DNA of 42,860 nt from Polymyxa betae (Eukaryota; Endomyxa; Phytomyxea; Plasmodiophorida; Plasmodiophoridae): assembly GCA_003693705.1 (NCBI GenBank), contig RBZT01000320.1, positions 1 through 42,860 of the forward strand, given 5' to 3'. Below, piece by piece: positions 11,485 to 21,275 of the stretch (positions are counted from its first letter, which is position 1; every line of letters begins with the position of its first letter). Below the pieces are notes generated by a model, which saw only the letters and a program-made list of their open reading frames with translations, had not been told where the DNA came from and did not search any database. The translations under genes and the position numbers were made by a program.

Positions 11485-11818
11485 ATGATTGTCGTCAATA
11501 CTCTGGACTGGCAAGGCTCTACCCAGCGCTCTGACGACAATATCCGGTTAATAAAACATTTTGATAAAAATCAGGCACGGAAACAAGCTGTGCGAGCATT
11601 GAGCAGCAACATTCCTATCAGTTGGTCAAGAAGCCACCAGAAAATCAAGACTTTTTACAGCAACTTTCTTCTGTTTATCAAGAAATGTCGCATCCAATCC
11701 TGTTAACATGCCATTTTTATGACTTTCGTAACATTCTGGAATCAAGAAACCGTGAAAGTCCTCAACGTCGTCGGAAACGCAATCGGCGATTGGTATGGGA
11801 ATTTTGATAAATGTCTCT
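11485..11818 (+). pseudogene. Possible diverged fragment of the modular family
   Basis: Two overlapping plus-strand frames look protein-like. One runs from an acceptor-like ATCAG at about 11619 through the motif HPILLTC. The other runs from ATG 11717 through NAIGDWYGNFDKCL to a stop. Read in order they recall the C-terminal half-module of the modular family (HPIL-C ... FGD-I ... F ... KC). The frame change and weak similarity make this a relic at best. Confidence 0.25.
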
Positions 11819-12797
11819 GAAATTCAAGCCCTCATTATCTTATGCTTAAGAATGATTTCGTTTTGGGCATGGACCAAGAGTAGAGCGATCATCCAAATGT
11901 CTCTAAAGATAATCCAATGAAGTATATGCTGACTCATAATTGATTTTTCATCCTGGCTGTGCAAATTTGCTTGCTTGAATAGGGTCAGAGTTTTGTACAG
12001 AATGAATCTCTGCTGAGAGGGCGCTCTATGCTGTAAGGCTCTATCACGAAAATTTTGCTGAACCAGAAAAATTTGGTGCTTTCTTGAACATATTGCACCG
12101 GATGTGACCGAAACGCAGGCCGATTTGGGAGCTGGAAAACACCGAATGTTACAACTTCTACAATGTTATGTTACAATGGTTCAGAAGCCTGATAATGATA
12201 CGACCGCCGTCCAGTGAGGGATTGTGAGGAAAAGACATTGGGGGGTGACCCCGAGGTGTTTCTTATAGAACGAAATGATTTTACCGCAGAAAGGAAGACG
12301 GATCAATGCACTGGTGAGTGTCATGCTGGCCTGGAACACCCCGATAGATGAGGAATGATGATGAGGAATCTTCCCTGGCTGAGAATTTTAACATTCATCG
12401 TAATATCGTTTCTGTCAGTCAGGCGGCCGACAGATTTTTTGGCCATAACAGGCATGTAGAGAGAAGAAAGCTGTCATCGACAAACCCTGCCGGAAACGGC
12501 TTCCAGGCAGGCTCTGTTCGAAACCCTCTCACGAGGAAAGCAGCGATTATAGAGCTCCAAACTGGGCATCACAGATCTTAACATCTTCAACACAAAAAGA
12601 ATAATTTCTCTTTCGTGATTTTTGGTGTCGAAAAGCTACGTGATTACAGTTTTAAGTGCTTTCGAAACGGTACTTTATTCACCATGATTGGACAGATGAC
12701 AAAGGTTTAGGGTTTCAAGCGGACTGACTGGTTGAAACGGGGGCAACTGTATAGAATGCAGGCTAAAACAAAACACATTTAGTTTGACAATCGCACA
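11819..12797. other. No supportable gene
   Basis: Both strands show only short frames. One of 77 codons at 12348-12581 has no start context or recognisable motif. A TTTAGGGTTTC telomere-like motif is at about 12706-12716, roughly 80 bp beyond the 3' end of the chitin-binding gene. Confidence 0.3.
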
Positions 12798-13931
12798 TTA
12801 CAAAATCATTACGTCATCGTCAGGGCTGGGTTCGTACTGGACCACGCATTTAGCTACGATACATGCAGTGTAAGGAATTATGGACTTACAGCAATAGTCT
12901 CAGGGTTGGGGCGGCTCTCCTTCGGGCAGGCGGCGTTTTTCGCGGCACCGGCAAATTTGCTGCAACTAAGCGCAGGGTTTAGGGTTTCATCGACAGAAAT
13001 GGATCCCGGAGTACGTACTATCCCCAGCTGTTGCACCATTCGCCGTATCGGCAGCGGAAGTTGCCGTGGCCGACCGTGCCGCACTTGTCCCATTTATGGA
13101 ACTTCTCGACTTGGCACTAGACAGCGGATGATTTTTGGGGTTAGGGTTTTAGGGTTCGCTCTCACGTTTTTCTTGCGGGATTCGGTGTCGATTTTGTCCA
13201 ATTCCTCCTATCGAAATTGTCAGTGCTGTGTGGGCTAGAGTTTAGGGTTTGCTTACTCCTTCGGTATCATCCTGGGGCATGTAATCCTGGACCTAACCAA
13301 TTGTTAGCTGATGGTGACAAGTTTCGTGTGGGGCAGTATAACCAAATCGTCAGGGGAGAATTCACGCTATGAAACACAGTTATGGAATATTTGAGAGCAG
13401 CAATAAGCCAAACCAACCATGATTTGTTCGGGATCATCACGTTTCTCAGGAGGACATATAGCTTTCTCAATATATGCGGGGGCATTACCACAGCTGATCA
13501 TGAATTATTAGTACAGAATTTCGTCACAGCGGGGCTTCAATAATAAGATAATTGCGACAAAGCCAATCAGTAAAGGTTTTGAACTATTTCTGAAATTCTG
13601 TAAGATCTTGAAACTTAGAAACACAACAGTGTTTTCCCTATACTTAAAGGTTTGTGTAGAAATGCAAAATATGAAATTTTTTGAAAGCATTATCACGACT
13701 TACTATCCCCATTGGCTGCAGTAATAGCCCTGCGGGCAACGTAGATAGGCATGCTCCGCGCCACCACATTTCCCTAACAGACTGTAGTATTCCGAGGAAC
13801 ACTGAAAACATGCAATCAAAACATGAAGCAGTATGACAATGTTTGGATCGTACTGGAGCTGGTTCGGTTGAATTATCTTGAGCTGAGCATGCGATCGCCA
13901 AACAAGCGATAAGTAACGAAGCTTTCAGCAT
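12798..13931 (-). CDS. Secreted protein with two hevein-like (CBM18) chitin-binding domains, nine exons
   Basis: Exons (minus): 13931-13854, 13801-13704, 13493-13418, 13366-13343, 13292-13257, 13207-13166, 13116-13019, 12965-12890, 12836-12798; 188 residues, all junctions GT-AG and in phase. Exon 1 encodes a signal peptide (MLKASLLIACLAIACSAQ). Exons 2-3 and 7-8 each encode a cysteine-rich domain of type KCGG...RCPQGYYCSQWGYCG and KCGT...RCRYGEWCNSWGYC, matching the CBM18 pattern CG...C...CS.WG.C, although the usual CC pair is YC or WC. Both domains are built of one 98-nt and one 76-nt exon split in phase 2 inside the WGY tyrosine codon, so the two-exon cassette was duplicated. Three tiny exons (24, 36 and 42 nt) encode an acidic linker; the tail is EPSPDDDVMIL. 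Intron 2 is 210 nt; the rest are 49-53 nt. Chitin binding outside the cell is the likely role. Confidence 0.82.
13139..13250. repeat. Telomere-like AAACCCTA motifs inside introns of the chitin-binding gene
   Basis: Read on the coding strand, introns 5 (13256-13208), 6 (13165-13117) and 7 (13018-12966) each contain one or more CCCTAAA/AACCCTA units between a GT donor and a CTAG or TTAG acceptor. The plus strand shows TTTAGGGTTT at about 13240, GGTTAGGGTTTTAGGGTT at about 13139-13156, and GGGTTTAGGGTTTC at about 12975. Each includes a CTAA that could serve as a branch site. Confidence 0.6.
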
Positions 13932-14467
13932 GGTCTATATGTAACTGTTACTGAGAGATAAGACATATGAGGTTAAGGGCTGACTGATATTGATGACTGG
14001 ATTGATAGGCCAGAAGGAGATCCAATATAAGAATGAGCAGCCGAGAGGAGTTTGTCAAAGGCTCAGAGCCTTGGCTCGGGATGAGTCAGAGTGGAGTGTG
14101 AGTGTCGCCGTCGTCGTTTGGCCAGGGCTGCGCTCCTGCAGTGGCTCCACACCAGGGCAGGAAACCCTAGCAGTGGCTCCACACCAGTGCTGGAAACCTC
14201 GTCAGAGGCCGCAAGTGACGCGATTTTTGGCTTCCGTGGTGGCTGTCCCAGTGGAAGGGTCGGCGCAGCCTTTGGAAGAGGGCTGCTCGCCTTTTTAAAG
14301 TGTTCAAAGACGGTGGCTACGTGACCGAGAGATTCTTGGTCAGCGCTCCAGCAGAGGCTCCACACCAGTGCTGGAAACCCTAGCAGTGGCTTCACGCCAG
14401 TGCTGGAAACCTCGTCAGAGGCCGCAAGTGACGCGATTTTTGGCTTCCTGGTTGCTGTCCTGCCGTA

Positions 14468-15233
14468 CAGTGCGACTCATCTTTAATTCTACATTGTTTC
14501 AATTCGATTTCAAATAATGTGCGTACGCACTTTTAGAAATTTGGCATTTTTACCGGACAATATACTTTGATTTCACAGAAGTACTTTTTTATTACAATTA
14601 TTAAATTTGTGTAGAATTTGATCTCATTCAAAATTCGCACTGGAATTCGGCGATGACTCCGATACTTCTTAACGGCTTTCTCCACTTGATCTGGAGTTAA
14701 CTTATTCCCTCCTGCATCGCAGACGCGATATGCGTCCATGTAGCGATAACACTTCCGAGCAAATTTTTGGATTTGCTGTACAGGAACACTTTTCAATGCC
14801 ACGGGAACGACCTTTTGCAGATCCTGAAAAGAGTATGTGCAGCTTTTTCTTGTGAAAGCCTGCAAGCTTCTGTATTTTGGATCACGAACAAACGATGCGA
14901 TCCAGAGAACTGCGTTACGGGCAATTGGGTTTCACAAACTGCGCGACTGTAAAATACTTTTGCGCTATTTAAAAGTAAAAGTGCGTGCCGCAGTTTTGTG
15001 CACCTTCCATTTCCTCCCAAACAAATTTAGAATGCTGCCTTTCTCATACAAATTTAAAGAGGGACTGTGAAGTAGGGATTTCGATTACAAAAAAATCTTT
15101 CTGTCTCGATGTTGGGGACGCTGAGATCTATTGATTTACAGAGGGCTTAGTGAGGTCGAACAATTTTTGGAACAGGAGATGTCAATCTCTTTGGCTGCCT
15201 ATCAACCGTGTAGAATTAAGATGAGTCGCACTG
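14468..15233 (-). mobile_element. Non-autonomous Tc1/mariner-type element (766 bp, TA target duplication)
   Basis: The ends are inverted: the left end begins CAGTGCGACTCATCTTTAAT and the right end reads AATTAAGATGAGTCGCACTG, about 27 bp matching with one indel. TA dinucleotides flank both ends (14466-14467 and 15234-15235). A TA duplication with a CAGTG-type terminus is the hallmark of Tc1/mariner transposons. The interior retains a transposase-like C-terminal fragment on the minus strand. Removing the element restores the second copy of the flanking tandem duplication, which confirms the insertion. Confidence 0.8.
14533..14865 (-). pseudogene. Transposase C-terminal remnant within the mariner-type element
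   Basis: A minus-strand frame carries FARKCYRYMDAYRVCDAGG and then VEKAVKKYRSHRRIPVRIL near its end. From memory, this resembles the C-terminus of DDE transposases found repeatedly in protist and invertebrate genomes. The frame lacks the catalytic aspartates, has no upstream continuation, and runs into AT-rich sequence with no natural stop before 14533. It is therefore a deletion remnant. Confidence 0.55.
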
Positions 15234-15354
15234 TACCAGTTGACGGGTCGGCGCAGCCTTAGGAAAGGGGGCTGCTCGCCTTTTTAAAGTGTTCAAAGAC
15301 GGTGGCTACGTGACCGAGAGATTCTTTGGTCCTTTGAAAAACAGAAGTTTTTGT

Positions 15355-15592
15355 TCAGGGTTCAATAATAGTGTTAAGGCGATGTTTAGAAGCTGCTTGA
15401 TTTCTGTCAGCAGCATGTGGAAAATCAACAATCGGAAATGAACCACAAAAGGGTGGCACATCGGTCTCATCATTCCGAATGCTCACGAAATTCAGCAATC
15501 GTAGCACGACATTGTCGTCTCGGTCGCAGTATCCGAGCCTTCTGCCATTGTCGACTCGGTTGATCAAAGCTGTCTTTGATGCTTCTTGCTAA
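15355..15592 (-). CDS. Possible terminal exon of an unidentified gene
   Basis: After an acceptor-like GACATTAG the minus strand is open from 15592 for about 78 codons and stops at 15355. It includes NGRRLGYCDRDDNVVLRLL and PPFCGSFPIVDFPH, which look like real protein. No upstream exon with a start could be fixed; an overlapping minus frame (15470-15685) is also open. No family recognised. Confidence 0.3.
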
Positions 15593-15692
15593 TGTCGGAT
15601 CACGTCGATGTTTCGTCAGACCAACTAAGAAAGCCCTAGAAAACAACTTTAATATATTTTGCAGATTTTTTTTACTTGTTTCCATATATGTG

Positions 15693-16669
15693 CTGCTTCC
15701 AGACCTAAGTCAACCATACCTTGAGTCTCATCCTCACATAAAGTTAAACAGCGCTTCGATGGAGGTTGGTCTGATCGGGAAGCAGAATGCCATTAATCCT
15801 GAGGCCCGGTTCTCCCGGTATTGCAAACGACGTTCGAATCCCTCTCGATTATCTAACATCAACTTTCATACTGTTTTTGTACTTATCGATACCTTCGCCT
15901 TTGTCGTCCTTTCTGATTCAACTAACATCGCTTCTCCTTTTCAGTTGTTTTTTGCTTCGTTTTGTATTGCTGCTAAGCATATGCCGTACATCATTACACA
16001 GTGTATTCTTGAAATTCTTTTCTGATTCTTTGCCTTTAAACAGTTGTTATCGTTTGAAAAACGCATCTCAGCTCTCCATATTTTCTGACTCAATAAGGCT
16101 GCCTCTCCATTTTGCGCTCGTAACACATTTTAGCTCTCTGCTCTGTTTTTGATGTTTCGGCATGGCCATTCTAAGGTTATTAACGAGCTCAATTTAAATC
16201 TGTAGGGTTTGTTGATTCATGAAATAATTGGTTGATGGCGTTTATTCCACGAGGAACAAGCTATTCATTGCAACCAGTTATCTGTTTAGGCATTGTATGG
16301 CAGCAGACTGTGATTGCTGAATAAGGGAGTAGGGTTTTATGGCTATATCATCGTAATTAGAAAAATGATACAATTTCAGACATCAGAAGATGATTCTGCA
16401 GGTTCGGATTCTCTCGGATCTATAAAATGATCGCTGATGATGTTATCATTAAAGCCTTTCATCACTTGTTGTATATGGGCAGCAAACACCGTAAAAGGTG
16501 GTCGGTTGCCTGCTCGAAGCTCCAAATCGACTGCTTTCAACTCCGAACGTTCTTACTGGCCAATATACTAGTGATAAATCCACGAGCGAACTTTAAGAGC
16601 ATAGAAATATGAAGCTTCGAGGATCTGGTAGATCTGAGCCAAATTTGACAAACTGAATGAAAACTCTTG
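15693..16669. other. No confident gene
   Basis: T-rich plus-strand frames (15576-16152) look like low-complexity translation rather than protein. Single TAGGGTTT motifs occur at about 16203 and 16329. A 61-codon plus frame at 16427-16612 has no recognisable feature. Confidence 0.3.
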
Positions 16670-18392
16670 TTAGAGTTTACTGAAATTGGACTGCGTACTT
16701 AACTTTATCGCGGGCACTGAGTGTCTCAAAACCACACTCTGACTTCTTGCCTTTGTGACTAGAGCAAAGCCAGTCGAAACGACCATGAGAAACGGATTTC
16801 CCCATCGCGATTGAAAAATTCGAACATTATTCTGACAGCAAATTCGAACACATGAAAGCACGGGGTAACATGCTCGCTGTAGCCATGGGTCACAGCGTTC
16901 ACTTCTCATGTTCAATCTCGGGTCGGTAATCTTGGCCCGACCTATTTTTAGACATAAACTGGCCACCAATATCAACTTCTGTAACGTGGTCTTCGAAGTT
17001 GAGATTTCCGAGGTTTCGGTCAATATGATCTGATCATCGAGAACTTTGATAATAAGGGGGCTTTTGCAGCGCGTTTTCTTCTATTTGATGGGAACAATAT
17101 GTTCGTATCAGTAAGAAACGCGTACTCGTCATCATCAGTCTGCGTTTTCTGAATTACAGAATCAGAGGGAGATTTCCTCATTCAATATGAATAAATCTCA
17201 CCAGAAAAGCACACAGAGTAGTGTAGTCTGTGATCTTTTCCACACCAAAATCAAACAATTTCAGAAATTCAGGGAGAACGGTATACACTGGCAGAACGAA
17301 ATCCGTTGGTGGTGATCAAAATTTCATCCGTTTTAGGGCGGGAATTTCGTCGTCCTGTCTAGCAGGAGGATCAAAAGAGATGAAAGCGCTATCTCGGACC
17401 AGATTCATCAATTGGCCGGCAGCTGACAGTTTGGATCGGCATTCATCTCCGGTACATTCTTTATGAACGTTCCAATGACTGAAACGCTTCCCCCAGAGTG
17501 TTTGAAAGATGCGAAGATCTTTCTGACAGCACTGCATAACACATCGCAGTACAGGACGACACACCTTATACAGCCAATGCCGTATCTTTAAATCAAGTTT
17601 CATGAAAGTCCATTTATATTTCCGGGAGGCCCAGACCAATTTCCGATACAGATTCGCAATCAGAATCAGCTTTCGTAATGTGCTCTGAGCATTGTGGATT
17701 CGTTCGATTTCGCTCACATGAAGCTCATGTCCATTCATATTGAACTAATTGGGAGTTGATCATGGAGCATTGCCCTGTATCACCACAAGCTGAAGACAGA
17801 GAATGATATTCCTCATTATTCGGCTCTTTGCTCTAATCTTCAGTCAATATAGAATTGAACAGAACTGTTCTTGAAAATTCACCAGAAACTTGCAGAGACT
17901 GTGATAGTCATTAATATCAGTCACATCATTATTGAAGGAATACAGAAGTTCAGTTGGCGATGATGTCTCGTTAATACGAGGACGTTTCCGGGAGATTGTT
18001 TCAACTTGTTCATCTTTCTGATTATGAAAATCTCAGAGATTTCTAAGACATGATACTAGATAAGGAAACACTACAGTTTCCTGAATAGCAGGTAGAGCTG
18101 GAACATTATCTGTTTGATGTAATAAAGATGTTGGGGTTGATAACAATCCAACATCTGGTAAAGAAGATGTGAGTTCTTCCTGATACAGAAATCTTACTCG
18201 TGTATCTGTGAGGTCTGGAGAATATAGACTCACATTGAGATCGGGAGGATATACACTGATATTGAGATCGAAAGGATAGACTCTATCAGGAGTCTCTTCC
18301 AGAGTGTCTGTAACATTACTCGTCCCAGGACTGAATGCAGCCAAGCATGCAGATAGGCTCAGTATCAGGAAGGGAATCGCTCGGCCAAACAT
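16670..18392 (-). pseudogene. Modular secreted family, copy D (decayed)
   Basis: Exon 1 (18392-18075) encodes a signal peptide (MFGRAIPFLILSLSACLAAF) and a repeat of the type VYP-FDLNISVYPPDLNVS. The next exon has a basic SRKRPR patch and DVTDINDYHSLCKFL before a phase-0 intron. Module 1 then carries STLRKLILIANLYRKLVWAS and a CRPVLRCVMQCCQKDLRIFQ core. A second SLC-type boundary (YTTLCAFL) and a second module follow to about 16672. Lesions: a frame change before module 1 (about 17.74 kb), an in-frame TGA at about 17.31 kb, and a one-base loss after RWGNPFL near 16.79 kb. The C-terminal half-module is not found. The lesions relative to copies B and E mark it as a pseudogene. Confidence 0.75.
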
Positions 18393-18675
18393 TTCCAGGC
18401 AAAAGAGAGTCTGATCGTCGGATTTCGGAGTTGTTAAACTACCTAGTGCGTGGTTTTGTCGAACCCCAACTTGTAGTCGCCGTTTTTGCTAATTAATATC
18501 GTGGATGCGAATCAGATCTGAAATGTTTTTTGACTAGATCGTTCTGGTTCCGTTGTACTTTGCGTCAGGAGAAATTTGTTGCAAATCATGGATCGCGTCC
18601 CCCCTTAAATTAAAGCAGACTCGTGTATCGAGAATGATCGTCTCGAAGCCTGGCAGCTGCATAGCCGCACAAGCT

Positions 18676-18706
18676 GAGCCTTAGGGTGGTTAGGGTTAGG
18701 GTTTTT
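18676..18706 (+). repeat. Telomere-like tract (TTAGGG/TTAGGGTTT)
   Basis: The stretch reads TTAGGG-TGG-TTAGGG-TTAGGG-TTTTT, three units within 31 bp. It lies about 290 bp upstream of copy D's start and 460 bp upstream of the secreted gene at 19165, in an intergenic region with no other feature I can support (18393-19164). Confidence 0.6.
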
Positions 18707-19164
18707 CCTGTGACTTTGTTTAGCGATGGAAACATCCGACGTTGAATACATGTTCTCAGAGGGGAACCACTGAGCTCTGGATGGTATTAATATCTGAGAT
18801 TATTCCCAATGTGACTTAAGCAAACCTGTAAGGTTGCCGATTTCGCGACGGCTTTGGGACGTCAGCTCTTAAGGCTCTATGTTTGTTACAAGAAAATTTC
18901 AACCGAATTCTCGAACTGATTACAAAAAAATGCCTTTGCTGCAATTCATAGTAAAAAATCCCCAGAGCGTCACCCACCGCTGAGCCTTTTAAATCTGTCA
19001 TGAAAGTCGGCGGCAGTAGCCTCATCACTCAGTCGCGCAATTTTCCGCATTTTTTTTTTACTTTTCTGCGCAGAAATGTCCGAAAATGGAAATTCGGCAG
19101 TACCACATCGGATCGCGCTCCATTTCGGATTTTTGAACGACATTCCCAAAGCCCTCGCAAACCC

Positions 19165-19976
19165 ATGAAGCTCCTGGGCATACTGGCCCTTTCCGTCACG
19201 GTCGGCGTAACAGCAGCAGGGTCCGCTCGTGGCAGGTTTCGCTCTCGAGTCGGCTTCAAACCCTATGCCGAGCTATTCTCTGTCGAAATGCGGCCTGCGG
19301 ACTTCGAATCGATCATGCTGGAGACCTTTCCTGAATCGGCATTGGATCGGACTACGAAGGAATCGGGTTTTGATAGGACCTTTGATAACAGCAATCGTGT
19401 TAATATGGGGATTTTCGACTCCGGATTTGAAATCGGAAAAAATCAGGAGATTTGCATGAAAGATGGAGAGAATGACGCCAGCGATATCATTGAAGATAAT
19501 CGCGTATTTTATGCAGAAAGTTCCCGTCTTTCTCAAGGTATGAAAATAACAAAATTCTTCCTATGATAATGTTAAAATCGTGATCAGAACGGGAGCCTTC
19601 CGAGGCGGAAGTTTCCATGATTGTCGAATGTATTGAAGCTCAGTGCGAAGCTCATTTTCAGAAATGGAAATATTCCGAGCTGATTCCGGATTTCGAAGTG
19701 AATCCTACAAAGCTGATTCTTCACAATATTGATGAGCACAAAATCAGGCTGATTATCGAGCTCAATGAGCGTTTTCGGCCCTATAAACGACTTTACCACA
19801 GTAATTATAAGCTGTACGACGTGAAATTATCGCTATCTGCAATGCTGCGATGTTATGACAATCATTGTGGCAAGGACGTGGTCGTGTTCGCTGAGAAGCA
19901 CAAAACCCTACCTGTACGGAGCTTCCACAAAAATCGCTGTAATGGAAAGGACGTCTGTGAGAAACTGAAATATTGA
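19165..19976 (+). CDS. Secreted protein of unknown function, two exons
   Basis: Exons 19165-19537 and 19588-19976 are separated by a 50-nt GT-AG intron in phase 1 and give 253 residues. The start was chosen because MKLLGILALSVTVGVTAAGS is a clean signal peptide; frames upstream lack one. After cleavage the protein has a basic stretch (RGRFRSRVGF), then an acidic central part (about residues 80-120), and in exon 2 several cysteines (VECIEAQCEAHF, LRCYDNHCGKD, KNRCNGKDVCEKL). Six cysteines in exon 2 suggest three disulphides in an extracellular fold. No family recognised. Its position between two modular-family copies and its secretion signal suggest an exported effector-like protein, which is inference. 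Confidence 0.75.
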
Positions 19977-20915
19977 AAACGAAGGCGGATGAAAGGGAAA
20001 AAAACATCGTATCTTTTATCATAAACTGAATGCTTTTCCTTTCCTTTGTTGGACTCTTCACCATTTCCATTTTGCTGCCCCATAAAAAGCCGAAGAATAA
20101 TTTGTCCCATAAATTCTCCAAATTCCCAAGTTCCAAAAATATCACCTTTGCTCCATACAAAAACCCTCCCATTTTTCCTTTTCTATCGTTACTATAAATT
20201 CTATGTCCTTTGAAATAATTCAACGAAGAAAACGCATTTCATTACTTACGTTTACGCATTAATTCCATTTTTGATTTTCATTTCAACGGTTTCCCCAAAA
20301 ATCTCCAAAAAATTATTTATAACCTCATTAAGAATTGAAATGAGTACCTTAATGTAACATATCGAAATACAATTTCCCAATTCCCAAATTATCAAAATTA
20401 AAAATCCAAAATGACAATTCTAACACGAAGTAATTTCATTCCTCAAAATCAGATTCATTTTCTAAGAATTAATAATGAATCCACCAATCCCCAAATCAAA
20501 TGTAATTCGACAGAAAATAAAGTAAAGAATAATACGAGTATATGCCACAAATGCGATGATCAGAAGCGAAAGACAAAAATTGAAGGAATAAGATTGAAAG
20601 CGAACAAAACCCTAACTATAAGACACAGATAGGAACACTTTGAACAGTGAAACGTAGAGATTTAGAAATTGAGAAGTTTTCAAGACCTATCAAGAAGCAG
20701 AACTAAAAGTCTTGAGATCCAGCTAATTAATTGGAAACATTCCGGATAAACCTTTGTGGTTCCTAACAATCAGGACGATATATTCGAAACGGTGTTGGAA
20801 AATTTTCACGGGAATTACAGAAAGCCGACTCCGAGGGCGACGAGAAATGAGGCAAACCTAAGACGTCGATCTAAGTTGCTGGCGTCCTAAACCCTCCTAG
20901 CATTACTTACGTCAG
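19977..20915. other. AT-rich intergenic stretch, no gene seen
   Basis: The sequence is strongly AT-rich with many A-tracts (20.2-20.7 kb). A 73-codon frame at 20411-20632 is Asn/Lys/Ile-rich, as expected by chance here. AAAACCCTAAC and TAAACCCTCC motifs occur at about 20610 and 20888. Confidence 0.4.
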
Positions 20916-20927
20916 GAAAACTGCCGA

Positions 20928-21275
20928 ATGGCCATGAAGTTCTCCGAAGATTTCAAGGGCGATCCCTATCAAAATGACGATGACCCCGATTGCCCCGACA
21001 AGAATAAGGTCGCATATTAGCGTCTTGGTAATAGTTAATGGTCGGTAGGCATTCATCATATCAAAAAACGCAGTTTGAAGGCGCCAGGCGCCGGTCGCTT
21101 CACCTCAAGTTTCGCCGAATGTATCACCGATGAAGAATTGTGGAATTTCAACCGAGAAATTCACTCAGATCCGATGAAAAAATCAAACCCTGCTTGTTCA
21201 GGTAATTCTTCATTCTCAGAATACACTCCAGCATGAATTTCTGTGATATATTCAGAAAATATTAAAAAACCTTGA
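20928..21275 (+). CDS. Possible small gene, three exons, convergent with copy E
   Basis: ATG 20928 opens an acidic segment (KFSEDFKGDPYQNDDDPDC) to about 21008. A second protein-like exon, 21074-21201, includes ITDEELWNFNREIHSDPMKK. A third, 21256-21275, ends NIKKP-stop. The second intron is a good 54-nt GT-AG intron in phase. The first junction is out of phase as drawn, so the first exon or its donor is wrong. The region overlaps the 3' end of copy E on the other strand. A telomere-like CTAAACCCTCC lies just upstream. Confidence 0.35.

Larger units (their letters stand above)
14133..15330. repeat. Tandem duplication of about 200 bp, second copy interrupted by a transposon
   Basis: Copy 1 (about 14133-14340) contains two short internal repeats of GTGGCTCCACACCAG, then GAGGCCGCAAGTGACGCGAT, and ends GTGACCGAGAGATTCTTGGT. 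Copy 2 starts at about 14345 with the same internal repeats and is cut at 14467. It resumes at 15236 with GACGGGTCGGCGCAGCCTTA and reaches the same GTGACCGAGAGATTCTTTGG at about 15325. Frames are open on both strands in copy 1, but none looks conserved, so I treat it as non-coding repeat DNA. Confidence 0.75.

Noticed and set aside
13990-14395. Frames of 102-110 codons on both strands
   Set aside because: They coincide with the short GC-rich tandem repeats and translate to repetitive sequence with no conserved features.
15826-15842. GTTCGAATCCC resembling a tRNA T loop
   Set aside because: The five-base T stem does not pair and no cloverleaf can be drawn around it.
15576-16152. Plus-strand frames of 149 and 121 codons
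   Set aside because: They are Phe/Leu/Ser-rich from T-rich DNA, overlap each other in two frames, and have no splice or domain support.
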